Shown: piece by piece, positions 1-11,496 of the stretch | How the letters are laid out: each line of letters opens with the position of its first letter | How positions within the stretch are numbered: position 1 is the stretch's first letter | Assembly: GCA_021613375.1 (NCBI GenBank) | Contig: CM038719.1 | Location: 35,573,747 to 35,637,746, forward strand | Length of the DNA: 64,000 bases | Direction: 5' to 3' | DNA from: Megaleporinus macrocephalus | Lineage: Eukaryota > Chordata > Actinopteri > Characiformes > Anostomidae | Made by a program: the position numbers and the translations under genes | Notes under the pieces: model-generated | Databases searched by the model: none | What the model saw: the letters and a program-made list of their open reading frames with translations, nothing else | Told to the model about the DNA's origin: nothing

Positions 1-449
1 AATTCAAATCTTACTGTAATGAATGTCTGTATTATACATTAATGTGGTTCTTCAAATACTTGTTATTTAAAACACATAAAGATTATATGTACAACAATCA
101 TTACTGTGAAAAGCCAGACATGGATTTATTTTTTGCAAAAAATTCTTAGAAGTTGTTTTTACATTTTCAGCTTCTCAGCATCGACATAATCCTAAATACA
201 CTGAGTAATGTTGAGGTATCTACTGAGGTAGTCATACCAGCAGCTTCTTTTATGGATAAGTATGTCTTGATCTTCTCATCAGCATGCTGGAGGTTGTTAT
301 CTTGCTATAGAATAAATTTCTTCCCAATCAAAACGATTCCCAGATTATTTCCATTGTATGATTCATTAGAATTGGTTTGTACTGATCAGCATTCATGATG
401 CCTTTAATTAAAACAGACGACCAACTCTGGATGTGCTTCTATACACTCC

Positions 450-838
450 AACTGGGTCATGGTGCCCGTCTCTGCTATATCTCAACCAGAGGACTACACT
501 CGCCAGAACCCCCTGCTTGATGAGGTCACCCTGATGTGTCCTGCCCCAGCCTATCGATCACCGTCTCCTGAAAATTGAGTTCACCTGTTTATAATTACCT
601 GTGTGTGTATAGTCACTGCTCTGTTCTCTTGCTCTTTGCTCTCTGAGCGTTCTTGTCTGATGGCCTGTATCGTGTTTGATCTTCTTCCTCGTGTTTTGTT
701 TTGACCATGTCTTTGATATTACAGTTTTTTACTCTGCCTGTTCTTTTAACCATTCCTACAGTGAGCCCCCACTTCAATAAAGCCCTTTGCTGATTTTTAA
801 CTCCGCGAGCGTCCGTTCTGTCCTTCAAGCCTGACACA
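450..838 (+). mobile_element. LTR-like remnant
   Basis: No gene is visible in positions 1 to 1100. The stretch ends in a GC-richer block with a polyadenylation-type AATAAA near 776, followed by CCTTCAAGCCTGACACA, which looks like the R-U5 end of a retrotransposon LTR. I could not find a clear 5' TG end or a target duplication, so boundaries are approximate and the class is uncertain. Confidence 0.3.
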
Positions 839-1118
839 CTGATCCTCCATCATCCTTTACTCATGACAGTGAAACATAAGTAAACATGGTTTGAAGAGTG
901 TTTCAGTGCTTTAGTGGTACACCTACTGTCTTGTGTTACTTTCAGAACACTCAGATTCAGACTCACTGATCCTTACTCCACATCTTAGATGTCCAGCTTT
1001 GGTGTTTAAGTCCTATTGTTCTTCTATTCTTATCTTAGTATCAGTACATTGACAGCTACACGTCATTTTCAGATATTTTCAGACTAGTTCCATTTTTTTC
1101 TGTATCTTTTAGAGATTT

Positions 1119-1500
1119 TTAATCTACACATTCAGAAAAACAAACTTCACTTTCCCTTGGTCTCCTAAGAAACATCTGCTTCATACTTAGAGATGCACAT
1201 GAGAATGAAATGTGTGCCTCTATGAATGTTAATATCTCTTCGAAGGAGAACATGTCAGTGAGATCTTTGAGAGGATGGAACTGAAGCTGGTTGTGTAAAG
1301 TGGCAATAGGTGCACAAAAGTAAAGAACAGATATATTAAATATGGGAGACACACTCCTGGTGTAAAAAAAGACATCAGCTGTAGATGTTGCTGTGTGATT
1401 GGTTGAAATGTGGTTGTGTATGATTGTGTTTTAATTAGTGTTACTTTAATGTTTATGGTCAGTGGGTGTTGTATAGTTGTTGGTGACCTTCCCCTCTATT
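1119..1500. repeat. Duplicated intergenic segment, copy 1
   Basis: The stretch from about 1140 to 1500 is clearly similar to 7240-7640, including the shared words GATGTTGCTGTGTGATTGG and GGTGACCTTCCCCTCT. It marks the downstream edge of a duplicated VH cassette. The open frames on it are non-coding by appearance. Nothing else is recognised from 1500 to 2160. Confidence 0.8.
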
Positions 1501-2169
1501 TTCAGTGTTGTATTTTAATGTAATTTAATATAAAATATCATCCCTGTCAAAAAAACCCACAACAACAACATGTATCTGTGAAAGAGTATCTTTACAGGAG
1601 AGTGCAAAATACATTCTTAACTTTAAGATTTTAATGAAAGTGATTTGGAGCATCTCTGTTTGTGCATTCATCATATTTAGTACGCAGTTTAAAAACAGAA
1701 ACGTTGTTCAAATGATAACTTTAGTAAAACTGTACATACAAGCTTTGCATTGCAAGTCTCTGGTCTCCTATTTCCTAATGTTTTAAGAACAAAAGGTAAA
1801 AAAGTCTTCAGAGTAAATAGAAATAATTCAGAAAAAGTATAGAACGCTACTGTAAATGCATGTAGTTTGGTAAATCATTATTATATATGTTTTTTTTTAT
1901 TATTATGCATATTCTATATGCATTATCCCTGGACCCTAATCTGAACCAGGCTGTGCCATCATCAGCAAGGACATAACCAGTAACCTCACAGAACAACCTG
2001 TAGAGTAATTTGGTGGAAGAAGCCCCCCAGACTAAGATGTATCACCCAATAACATTTTCTGTATTTTTTATTCTTTTCTAATATATAAACAACGTTTATA
2101 AATAATGGCAATAAACATGTCATTAAATAATAAACACTAACAAACAAATGTACTTGAGTGTCGGCTCTG

Positions 2170-2208
2170 TGTTTTTGTACAGCGTGTGCATCAGTTAGAG
2201 TCACTGTG
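2170..2208 (-). other. 23-RSS of VH A 2209
   Basis: On the minus strand: heptamer CACAGTG at 2202-2208, 23 bp spacer, nonamer ACAAAAACA at 2170-2178. A consensus-quality V(D)J recombination signal. Confidence 0.95.
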
Positions 2209-2688
2209 AGAGTCTCGCACAGTAATACACAGCTGTGTCTTCAGTCTGCAGATTCTGTCCTTGTAATGTTATTGTGTTGGTTCCAGTGTTTCTGGAGATG
2301 CTGAACCTGCTTTTCAGTTTATCACTGTAAGCTGTGCTCCCTGATGAATCCCAACTAATACGTCCGATCCACTCCAGAGCTTTTCCTGCAGGCTGTCGGA
2401 TCCAACCTGTACTGTAGTCTGTAACTGAATATGAAACCTTGCAGTTGATGGTCAGACTCTGCCCTGGACGGACCACCATGGAAGCAGGCTGAGTCAGTTC
2501 ATAACAATGAACACCTGTAGATCAGAAATATATAAAGTTATTTGATGTATGACCTTAAATATAAATGTGTATAAAGTGTATGATCTTAAATGTGCATAAA
2601 CTAAACTTTAACAGAGTCAAATGTGTTGTTTACTGAATAACTCACAGGACGCAGCTGCCAGCAGGAGCAGTAGAGATGTAGAGAACAT
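2209..2688 (-). CDS. IGHV: IGHV segment, family A
   Basis: Germline heavy-chain V segment encoding the antigen-binding V domain up to the start of CDR3 after joining to D and J. Leader exon 2646-2688 (43 nt, MFSTSLLLLLAAAS, GTGAGT donor) joins in phase to V exon 2209-2514 after a CTACAG acceptor, giving a mature start at CYELTQP. Visible hallmarks are framework-1 Cys in INCKVS, WIRQPAGKALEWIG in framework 2, and [10 protein letters not shown] at the 3' end. CDR2 (ISWDSSGST) is two residues longer than in other family A members. The frame is open and the RSS is consensus, so it should be usable. Functional status is inferred from sequence only. Confidence 0.95.
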
Positions 2689-2791
2689 GGTTGGTGTGGA
2701 AGTCGGATCTGTTGCAGGTTCTCTGTTCTCCACAGTTTGGGTGTCTTCTAAATACAGACAGCAACGACGGGTAAGTTGGGAGGGAGCTTGA

Positions 2792-2799
2792 ATTTGCTT
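2792..2799 (-). promoter_or_regulatory. Octamer-like element of VH 2209
   Basis: The minus strand reads AAGCAAAT, one base from the Ig octamer ATGCAAAT, about 105 bp upstream of the leader ATG. The same slot is conserved in other family A genes but never perfect. Confidence 0.6.
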
Positions 2800-4048
2800 A
2801 TGACACATGAGAATCAATCCTATTTAAGAGGCAGAGTAGGGGGCAGTAGTTTAATATATATATATTAGTGGACATCTTTTCATCTCCATATATACATTAA
2901 TGCCACCAAGACAATGTCTAAACAATCTTTTCAAATACAGCTTCTAGGCGTGGAACAGTATATGAAATGATGTTTGTAGTTAATGTTTAGAAGGTGCACT
3001 TTCATGTGTTTACTTCAGGTCTGTTAAATACAATGTACACAGCACATACTGTATATCCACCTCCATTCCTTCTCCTTTCTTTTACCAGGGAAATCTCTAT
3101 ATTCCAGGCCTCTCTATATTGTTTTCATGTATTCTTCTATCGTCTCCTATTAAAAACTTCCAACCACTCAAAAATACTCTAAATGTAGAGAAAGGATTTA
3201 ATGATGATTTGAACAACTCAGGACCGGCAAATACAAGTGAATTAGTGAGTTGAGGCATCATACTGGAATACAGATAACTGTTTCTTTTTTAAATTTCGTG
3301 TTATGTTAAATTATGTACAGGAGCTGTTAAGCTATCATCTCTGATCTCCTGTTTCACAGGTGTAAAAATATATAGATGTCAAACTCCCTTCATTCTTCAA
3401 CATGGGGGAAATAAAAAAACACAAAAAAGAAATGAGTGTAAAATATTTCAACCATAAATTAAAAAAAATAGATACAAAATTCCCATTACATTTATTTAAA
3501 ACAACCAGAGCTGTAGCGAACCAACCTAGAAGAGAGTGTGCATGTGTATATTATCCCCATGTGCACTGTTGATAGTTGCAGAGTCTTCAAAGCTACAATA
3601 TAGACCCCCGTCAACAAACTCAAAAGAGAGGTGGGCCACAACAAAGCCATATTTTGTATAGTGAAATTTTATCATAATCAAAGTTTATTACAAGCAGGAG
3701 GAACGTTAATTAAAAATATATTGCTAGTCCAACAAGACAACAAACATTTCTGAATAGAACTGTGAAATAAGCTGAGAAGAATGACAAACTGGTCCAAAAC
3801 TGAAGCATATGTGTAAGCTTTTAGTGAATTTGCAGTTTAAGAATATTTATTGGTGTTGTGACTTTACACAATCATTTAATATGAATGAACCAGTCTTAAT
3901 CTAGTATCAGTAATAAAAAAAATCAATGCATAATGAGTGTGTATGAACTTTTTATGTTATTTTGTGTATTTCCCACTGTTTGCAGTGTAAAGCACTGAGT
4001 CTGGATTGTGTTTTGATCAGAAGATCTGTTCAGTGAGTGTGTATGTGT

Positions 4049-4086
4049 GGTTTTAGTACAGCTGCTCCATCAGCTCCGTCACTGTG
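4049..4086 (-). other. RSS of VH C 4087, 22 bp spacer
   Basis: On the minus strand: heptamer CACAGTG at 4080-4086 and nonamer ACTAAAACC at 4049-4057, separated by 22 bp rather than 23. Taking 23 bp would give a much poorer nonamer. The region 2850-4040 downstream holds no recognisable gene. Confidence 0.85.
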
Positions 4087-4540
4087 GGATTCGAGCGCAG
4101 TAATAAACAGCAGTGTCCTCTGCTCTCAGACTCTTGGCCTCTAAGAACTGTGTACTTGTGGAAACGTCCTCAGTCATTTTGAAGTGGTCTTTCATGGAAT
4201 CTGCTAGTGTTGCTGAATTTGTACCAGTGCTCATCCATCCAATCCACTCCAGAGCGTTCCCTGGTTTCTGTCTTATCCAGCCCATGTTGTTGCTTGTCAT
4301 GCTGTACCCACTAATTTTACAGGAGATCTTCACAGCTTCTCCAGGTTTCTTCACCTCAGCAGGAGACTGGTCGAGTCGGATCTCAGCACTTATAATATCT
4401 ACAAATATAAACACACAGCATTCAAGATCAATCCAGACTGTATTAAAACTCATTCCCACATGACAGTGTATGAAAAAGTCTAACATACCGTGTGTTAATA
4501 TCAGTATCAGAATGCAGTACTGAAGAGTTCTAAACCCCAT
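4087..4540 (-). CDS. IGHV: IGHV segment, family C (single copy)
   Basis: The only member of its family in the window. Leader exon 4489-4540 (52 nt, MGFRTLQYCILILILTH, GTATGT donor) joins in phase to V exon 4087-4398 after a TTTGTAG acceptor. The mature part begins near AEIRLDQSPAEVKKPGE. Framework 1 Cys (ISCKIS), WIRQKPGNALEWIGW and [11 protein letters not shown] are present, as is an unusual framework 3 (KDHFKMTEDVSTSTQFLEA). The intron happens to be open in frame, so exon and intron form one long reading frame that should not be read as a single protein. The frame is intact and probably functional. Confidence 0.9.
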
Positions 4541-4710
4541 AATTAACTCTTTGATGGCTGATAGCTGCTAATTCACTTCTAGGTTATAAAATAATTGGAA
4601 CCTTAAATGAGCAACATGTTCATTTACTGTGGACCTTAAATACAGATATAGATTTACATAAACACTCTTTGACCAATAGAGCTCAATAGTTATTATCATA
4701 CACTGCTGTA

Positions 4711-4718
4711 CTTTGCAT
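4711..4718 (-). promoter_or_regulatory. Octamer-like element of VH 4087
   Basis: The minus strand reads ATGCAAAG, 7 of 8 matches to the Ig octamer, about 170 bp upstream of the leader ATG. Confidence 0.55.
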
Positions 4719-4739
4719 GAATTAAAGATGCAGTCAGTT

Positions 4740-4753
4740 ATCGCCCCCTAGTG
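4740..4753 (-). promoter_or_regulatory. CTCF-like motif upstream of VH 4087
   Basis: The minus strand reads ACACTAGGGGGCGA, 12 of 14 matches to the vertebrate CTCF core CCASYAGRKGGCRS. It lies just beyond the octamer-like element. Confidence 0.45.
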
Positions 4754-5159
4754 TTCAAAGCAAAGACTAGTACATGTTTTTTTCTCTCCTGTAGTTTCAC
4801 AGCTGGTGAACCATAAAAGAATGTTTATAAACATGAGAGGGATATTTTCTCAGCAGCACTGAGAAAGCCTTTGTTTTTCTTTATAATAAATCAAACTGAT
4901 CATAGTTTTTATCATATTTCTTAATCTCTTCACTTGTTTTTCAGGAACATTATAAATTATTAAAAAACTACTTATTTGTTTGAGTCTTTGAAATGTGGGT
5001 TACATATTAACCCTTAGAGGGGTTTGTTTTAAAGGCTGTTAAAATAGTAAGTGTTCTAATGTATGTGTCATATTTAAAATTATATCATTTGACATGCATC
5101 ACAATGTGAATGGGTAATAATTAAAATAGTAGCATTTATTAGTGAGTTAATTAACTATT

Positions 5160-5250
5160 CATCCATCCATCTATTAGCATCATCGGGTGAAGGCAGGGTA
5201 CATCAGGGAGAGGTGGCCAGTCCATTGCATGGCCAATCATTAACTAACTG
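5160..5250 (-). repeat. SINE 3' fragment
   Basis: The words CATCATCGGGTGAAGGCAGG and GGTGGCCAGTCCATTGCATGGCC match the 3' half of the SINE at 55930-56200. The rest of 4800-5580 shows no recognisable feature. Confidence 0.6.
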
Positions 5251-5621
5251 CTGTTTAGGTCGTCATGATAAAGTGTTACTATGTACTGTTCAGCTGGTTG
5301 GCTAGTAAGTGATATTTGAAGACATAAGTATCAATACTTTGAAGCACTTACTAAGCACTAACTATACTGTTGCTCTCCAAAGAAAATCATTTATTTCCAT
5401 TTTTGTTGATTTAAATTTTTCTACATCATTTAAATGAGACAGCTGCTCTTAATTGTCTGAAACTTCATGATAGAAATTCTCCAAAATAGCCTTTAAAAAG
5501 TTCTGGTTCCACTGACTTGCATTAAAAGTGAAGAAGGCTAGACAGTGACTATATGATACTTTGGAGTTAGTCTGTCATTAGTGTGTCATGAAAAATATTT
5601 CACTCCTCTCTTCACTTGTAG

Positions 5622-5660
5622 TGTTTTTGTACAGCTGTCTGTATGAGTTCCACCACTGTG
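5622..5660 (-). other. 23-RSS of VH B 5661
   Basis: Heptamer CACAGTG at 5654-5660, 23 bp spacer, nonamer ACAAAAACA at 5622-5630 (minus strand). Confidence 0.95.
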
Positions 5661-6108
5661 AGGGTCTCTAGCACAGTAATACACTGCAGTGTCTTCAGGC
5701 TTCAGTTGACTCATGTGCAGGTAGAAGTTAGAACTGTCCTTGGATGCTGTGAATCTGCCCTGAACTGTCTGGGCTGAGCTCTTGTAAGATTCAGAGTGAT
5801 AGTAAATAATCCATTCCAGTCCTTTTCCAGGAGCCTGTCTGATCCAGTGCATGTCAGTGCCCCCCAAATTGAATCCACTGCAGGCACAGGTCAGCTTGTG
5901 GGATCCACCTGGAGCCACTGTTACTGACCCCTCAGACTGTGTGAGAACAACCTGAGAGTGGACGGCTGAACATGAGGAGACAGAGAAAAGGTGTTCACAG
6001 CAGGTTAACTTGTTAAAAGTGTTCAGTGTGTTTATATGGATGGTCACTGAAGGAGCAGACAGACTTACACGTTACAGTCAGCAGCAGCAGTGAAGATGTG
6101 AAGAACAT
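5661..6108 (-). CDS. IGHV: IGHV segment, family B
   Basis: Leader exon 6069-6108 (40 nt, [19 protein letters not shown] donor) joins in phase to V exon 5661-5965, giving [20 protein letters not shown]. The V domain shows paired framework-1 cysteines in [23 protein letters not shown] and [14 protein letters not shown]1 is GFNLGGTD and CDR2 YYHSESYK. It is nearly identical to the copy at 10901, differing mainly in CDR1 and two extra bases at the 3' end, consistent with recent duplication. Frame, splice sites and RSS are intact. Confidence 0.95.
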
Positions 6109-6192
6109 GGTTCTGCTGTTGTACACGTAGACCTGCAGGTTCTCCAAACTCACTGTTTCAGCTTTATATGTAGAGAAGAGGTCTGATGTGAA

Positions 6193-6200
6193 GTTTGCAT
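6193..6200 (-). promoter_or_regulatory. Octamer-like element of VH 5661
   Basis: The minus strand reads ATGCAAAC (7 of 8), 85 bp upstream of the leader ATG. Confidence 0.75.
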
Positions 6201-6228
6201 AACAAGATAAATTCAGGATTAGACTTTA

Positions 6229-6243
6229 GGCGCCCCCTACTGG
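6229..6243 (-). promoter_or_regulatory. CTCF-like motif upstream of VH 5661
   Basis: The minus strand reads CCAGTAGGGGGCGCC, which matches every position of the core CCASYAGRKGGCRSY. It lies about 30 bp upstream of the octamer. The region 6300-7200 beyond it shows nothing recognisable. Confidence 0.65.
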
Positions 6244-7226
6244 AATATAAATGAAACTGTAGGCTGATCCTGTGTTTATCCTTCATGACACTTTACAATT
6301 TCTGTACAAACACACATGAAAACATAAAACAGTGATAAATATTATTAATAACAATCAGAATAAGAATATTAATCACAAACAGCAGTACTAGTTATTTATA
6401 TATGCTGGTGCAGATTTGAATAATAAACATTTAATAATATTTTAGTGAAATTAATGTCTCTGTTTTTGTTACTGTTGTCTCTGTAGCACATATAATTTGT
6501 AGTTTGCTGCTGATTTTATACAAATTAATTCTATTTTTTTTATTATTTTCTTCAGATATAGACTTACTGAGTCGTCCAGCATATCAGCTCCATTTACCAT
6601 ATAGGAGCACTTTGTAGTTTTACACTTACAGTAGTTCATTTGTTTCTCTGTATACTTTGTTAATAAAAATAATTTTTGTATCACTGCCCTTCTAACGCAC
6701 AACATGGGTCAGAATTAAGCCTTATGGAATTTGATAGGAACTATTGACATTTGTAAACATTTTCAGTCTGGAACATATTTACAAACACTATTTTAGTAAG
6801 TAAGAACACTAATGAACACTTGAATGATTAAATAATGAAATAAACTGATTTACCAAACAGAAACTCAGCAATACATACAACAACACAGGAAATGAGTGTG
6901 GATCAAGTTTGAACCATGTTGTGTATTAGGAGGGGTTTGCTTAACTTGTGCATCAAAGGGTTAATCTGGTGAGTGTTATACAACTAATTATTTAACTATA
7001 AACTTTATTTTGACGTTGACAGCATATCATGTAGGTTAACTTGCCCTAACTGTAATTCCTATAGTCAGTATATATTTCTAAATCTTGAATGTATAACTAT
7101 AAGAAATTCATGTTACTATGTAGTGTATTCATGATTATTTACATCTGTTCTAATGATATATAGTGTTCTCATTGGTGAAAATTCTCCTAATGCTAAGTTA
7201 AAGGGCGTTAAACTGTCACAGGACTT

Positions 7227-7640
7227 TTAAACTATGGGTTCACCCAATTTTCTCTTTGATCTCCTCAGAGACATCTGCTTTATCCTTTCAGATGCTCCTG
7301 AGAATGAAATGCATAATGCAGCTAAAGTGAACTGCATAGTTACCTGCATGATTGTTGGTATCTCTTTGAAGGAGAACATCAGTGATATCTTTGGGAGGAT
7401 GGAGCTGAAGCTGGTTGTGTAAAGCGGCAGTAGGTGCAAAAGAACACACATAATAAATATGGGAGACACACTCCTAGAGTAAAAAGAGTCATCTGCTGTA
7501 GATGTTGCTGTGTGATTGGTTGAAATGTGGTTGTGTATGATTGTGGTCTAATCAGTGTTACTTTAATGTTCATGGTCAGTGGGTGTTGTATAGTTGTTGG
7601 TGACCTTCCCCTCTCTTCTCAGTGTTGGATATTAATGTAA
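7227..7640. repeat. Duplicated intergenic segment, copy 2
   Basis: Paralogous to 1119-1500 with small indels. It shows that the cassette from 1.1 to 6.3 kb and the one from 7.2 to 11.5 kb share ancestry. Confidence 0.8.
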
Positions 7641-7988
7641 TTTAATGTTAAATATTTCATCCCTGTAAAAAAAAAGCACTTGTGAAAAGGTAACTTTACA
7701 GGAGAGTGCAAAATAAATGGACTCTCCAATCAATGTAAGGAGGTTTCACTGAAAGTGATTTTGGAGCATTTCTATTGGTCCGTTCATCATATTTTTTATG
7801 CAATTTGAAGAAGACCACTATGTTGTATAAATGATAACTTTGGTAAAAGTAGGGTTAGGTTTAGCAACAAAAATGCAAATTCGTGTTTTGCATTGCAAAT
7901 CGCGTGTTTCCTGTTTCCAGATGATGACAAACAAACATTTGTACTTAATGACCATTTTAAGCAATATGTTGGGGCTCACACCGAGAGT

Positions 7989-9157
7989 ACAGTCGTGATC
8001 AAAAGTTTTGAGAATGGCACAAATTTTGGTTTTCACACAATTTCCTGCCAAAGTTTGTTTAAAAGCTGTTGTCAGATGTTTGTTTATATGGTATAATGAA
8101 GTACAATAATAAGAATTTCATACGTGTGTTAAATTCTTATTGTCAAATACAACCAGTTTAAGCAAAGACTTTATATTTACAGTGTTGACCCTTCTTCTTT
8201 AAGACTTCTGCAATTCGCCTCGGCATGCTGGATATCAGCTTCTGGGCAAAATCATGAATAATGGTGACTCATTCTTGCCTAATCAGTGCTTGGAATTGCC
8301 CACAGTTTTAGGGGTTTTTTTGTCCACCCTCCTTTTGAAGATTGACCACAGGTTCTCAATGGGATTGTGTTCTGGGGGCTTTCCTGGCCATGGACCCAAA
8401 ATTTCAATGTTTTGTTCACCGAGCCACTTGCTTATCACTTTCGCCTTGTGACATGGCACGCCATTGTGCTGGAAAAAGCATTGTTCATCTCCAAATTGCT
8501 CCTGGATCATTGGGAGAAGTTGTTCTTGGAGGATGTTTTGATACCATTGCTTATTCATGGAAATGTTTTTGAGTGAACCCACTCCCCTGGATGAGAAGCA
8601 TCCCCACACATGAATGGTCTTTACTGTTGACATGACACAGGACTCATGGTGGCGCTCACCTTTTCTTCACCGGCAATCATTTTTCCAGATGTCCCAAACA
8701 GTCTGCAGGGGGCTTCATCAGAGAAAATAACTTTACCCCAGGCCTCTGCAGTCCAATCCCTATACTTCCTGCAGAATGTCCATCTGTCATTGATGTTTTT
8801 CTTGGAGAGAAGTGGTCTCCTTGAAGTTCCTGTTGATTGGAGTAATGGTTGATTGGGGTGCTATTTTACAAGCAGCAATGTTCTTGCCTGTGAAACCCTT
8901 TCAATACAATGCAGTGATGATTGCACGTGTTTACTTGGAGGTACCCATGGTTAACAGAGAACTCTGCTTGACAGAGTGATATCAGCTGTCTTGTCTTCAT
9001 TAACCTTTTCTCCTGAGCTAACGAGATCACTGAATTGATGTTTGCAGGCCATGTTGCAGGGCAGAAATGCAGTGACTGGAATGCAGTGATTTTTGTGATG
9101 AGGTCATTTTTCATGGTAGGGAATGACTTTGCAATTAATTGTAATTGGACAAATGTA
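7989..9157 (-). mobile_element. Degenerate Tc1-like transposon
   Basis: The left end near 7989 (CAGTCGTGATCAAAAGTTTT) resembles the terminal repeat of fish Tc1-like elements. The minus strand encodes a broken Tc1 transposase. The best piece, 8283-8633, has the WGCFSSRGVGS and HNPIENLWSIFKRRV motifs of the DDE domain. The residue expected to be the second catalytic Asp, in the FQHDG-type motif, reads Asn (FQHNGVPCH). More transposase-like sequence continues in other frames to about 8960. The opposite terminal repeat is missing: similarity stops near 9157, where VH-downstream flank resumes. The element is dead. Confidence 0.85.
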
Positions 9158-9461
9158 GAGCAATTTGGTGGAAGAAGCTCCCCAGGGTAAGATGTACCAC
9201 CCAATCATATTTTCTTCAACTTGTATTTTTTCTCTAATGTTCTCCTTTTTCATGATTTTTTAAAAACTAAAAACTGTCAGCTGTTTCAGTTTAAAGAGGG
9301 ACATTTTACCCCAATGTTACCTGTTAATGCCATACAAAACTAATTATTAAACTCTGAACTTTATTTTGAATTTGGTTGTAAATAATGTCATTAACTTTGT
9401 CATGAAATAATAAACACTAACATACAAATACATGTACTTAAGTGTCGGCTCAAGTACACTG

Positions 9462-9500
9462 GGTTTTTGTAAGGCGTGTACATCAGTTAGAGTCACTGTG
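9462..9500 (-). other. 23-RSS of VH A pseudogene 9501
   Basis: Heptamer CACAGTG at 9494-9500, 23 bp spacer, nonamer ACAAAAACC at 9462-9470. The signal is perfect although the V exon is broken. Confidence 0.93.
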
Positions 9501-9927
9501 AGTATCCTGCACAGTAATACACAGCTGTGTCTCCAGTCTGCAGATTCTGTCCTTGTAATGTTATTGTGTTGGTTCCAGTGTTTCTGGAGATGCTGAACCT
9601 GCTTTTCAGTTTATCACTGTAAACTGTGCTCCATGATGAATCCCAACGGAGCTTTTGTTGCAGGCTGTCGGATCCAGCCTGTACTTTCACTGGTAACTGA
9701 ATATGAAACCTTGCAGTTGATGGTCAGACTCTGGCCTGGATGGACCACCATGGAAGCAGTTTGAGTCAGTTCATAACAGTGAGCACCTTCAGATAAAGAA
9801 CATACAATTTATTACATACATAATCCAGAACATAACCATGAAACTGGACTCTGAGTGAAACATGTTGTTTACTGAGTAACTCACAGGATGCAGCTGCCAG
9901 CAGGAGCAGTAGAGATGTAGAGAACAT
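9501..9927 (-). pseudogene. IGHV: IGHV pseudogene, family A (frameshift)
   Basis: Leader 9885-9927 and V exon 9501-9786 align with VH 2209. About 20 bases are missing in framework 2, between the codons for PAGKAL and the CDR2 Trp-Asp. That removes EWIG and shifts the frame. The 3' part (KSRFSISRNTGTNTITLQ to [10 protein letters not shown]) is still open in its own frame. The leader, splice sites and RSS are intact, so loss of function looks recent. No good octamer was seen upstream. Confidence 0.9.
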
Positions 9928-10861
9928 GCCTGGTGTTGAAGTTGGACCTGCGGGATGTTCTCTGTTCTCCACAGCTTAGTAAACTAAAACAGGTGTAGAT
10001 CAGCTTTAGGGCATTGTGGTGTGTTCCTCAGTGCAACAGCTCCAAACAAAGCCTGGGAATTCATAGACTTCTGACTGAGCACAGGTTAAGACCACAATTG
10101 ATCCAGTCAGTCTGAAGGTAGAGGGTTCCACATTAAAAGCAGCAGTCAGTTTAAACAGTGTGCAATCACCAAAACACAACTGTTGTTATCATTTAAGGTG
10201 GAACAGAAATTCATGAATAAGGAAGCAACTTCAACTTTGTTATAATGTTTATTAAAATTGATAACTGTATACTGATAACAAAGATTTAAACTCATCTGTT
10301 GGTCAGTACTACTAGCTGTTGTGCTTGATTAGCCAGGTCAGTGCAATAATCAATAATCAAGTCAAACAAAATAACTCCAAGAAGAAAATACAGAATGATT
10401 TGGATCCATTTTCTCAAAAGAGTGTCTAGTTTTTAAAATGTATTGAAACAGAAGCAGATCATTAGTTTCAGAATATAGAATGAAAAATACAAAATTAATT
10501 AATTAAATAATACATGTGAATTTATCTTACAGATTTAACCATTAGAACAATTGGATGTGCTATCATTATTATTATTATTATTGTTATTATTATAACCTAA
10601 GAGGAGAGCCCAGACAAGGTAAACAAATGGGCAGGTACAGAAAACGTAGGATGCTGAAAAGCTACAACAAGAGAGTTACCACAACAACTATGACTGACAA
10701 ACTCAGACAGCAAACACAGGGTATGGAAAAAGGCTGGAAAAACTGACTTACATTACAAATTATGTAATATATTTATTAAAAAATACTTTAAATTACTGTG
10801 CATTGAAAAACTCTGTTTTTCTGTATTTGCCTTGATATTTTACTCCTCTCTTCACTTGCAG

Positions 10862-10900
10862 TGTTTTTGTACAGCTGTCTGTATGAGTCCCACCACTGTG
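10862..10900 (-). other. 23-RSS of VH B 10901
   Basis: Heptamer CACAGTG at 10894-10900, 23 bp spacer, nonamer ACAAAAACA at 10862-10870. The region 10000-10780 downstream holds only a short ATT microsatellite near 10560. Confidence 0.95.
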
Positions 10901-11346
10901 AGTCTCTAGCACAGTAATACACTGCAGTGTCTTCAGGCTTCAGTTGACTCATGTGCAGGTAGAAATTAGAACTGTCCTTGGATGCTGTGAATCTGCCCTG
11001 AACTGTCTGGGCTGAGCTCTTGTAAGATTCAGAGTGATAGTAAATAATCCATTCCAGTCCTTTTCCAGGAGCCTGTCTGATCCAGTGCATATAAGTGCCC
11101 CCCAAATTGAATCCACTGCAGGCACAGGTCAGCTTGTGGGATCCACCTGGAGCCACTGTTACTGACCCCTCAGACTGTGTGAGAACAACCTGAGAGTGGA
11201 CGGCTGAACATGAGGAGACAGAGAAAAGGTGTTCACAGCAGGTTAACTTGTTAAAAGTGTTCAGTGTGTTTATATGGATGGTCACTGAAGGTGCAGACAG
11301 ACTTACACGTTACAGTCAGCAGCAGCAGTGAAGATGTGAAGAACAT
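10901..11346 (-). CDS. IGHV: IGHV segment, family B
   Basis: Leader exon 11307-11346 ([13 protein letters not shown]) joins to V exon 10901-11203. The protein runs [71 protein letters not shown]. It is a near copy of VH 5661. The CDR1 Asp there is Tyr here. Upstream flank, octamer and CTCF-like site are also shared. All hallmarks are intact. Confidence 0.95.
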
Positions 11347-11433
11347 GGTTCTGCTGTTGTACACGTAGACCTGCAGGTTCTTCTCCACACTCACTGTTTC
11401 AGCTTTATATGTAGAGAAGAGGTCTGATGTGAA

Positions 11434-11441
11434 GTTTGCAT
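11434..11441 (-). promoter_or_regulatory. Octamer-like element of VH 10901
   Basis: The minus strand reads ATGCAAAC (7 of 8), 88 bp upstream of the leader ATG. Confidence 0.75.
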
Positions 11442-11481
11442 AACAAGGATAAACTGTAAATGAGTTCAACATTGGACAACA

Positions 11482-11496
11482 GGCGCCCCCTACTGG
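11482..11496 (-). promoter_or_regulatory. CTCF-like motif upstream of VH 10901
   Basis: The minus strand reads CCAGTAGGGGGCGCC, a full match to the CTCF core, about 40 bp upstream of the octamer. Confidence 0.65.

Noticed and set aside
4113..4463. Plus-strand 116 aa frame over VH 4087
   Set aside because: Antisense shadow of the V exon.
5966..6047. N-terminal extension [14 protein letters not shown] of VH 5661
   Set aside because: Intron read-through upstream of the acceptor; the real leader is 6069-6108.
9501..9786. Reading the frame starting MKVQAGSDSLQQKLRWDSSW as a short novel gene
   Set aside because: It is the out-of-frame 5' part of a family A V exon joined to its in-frame 3' part.
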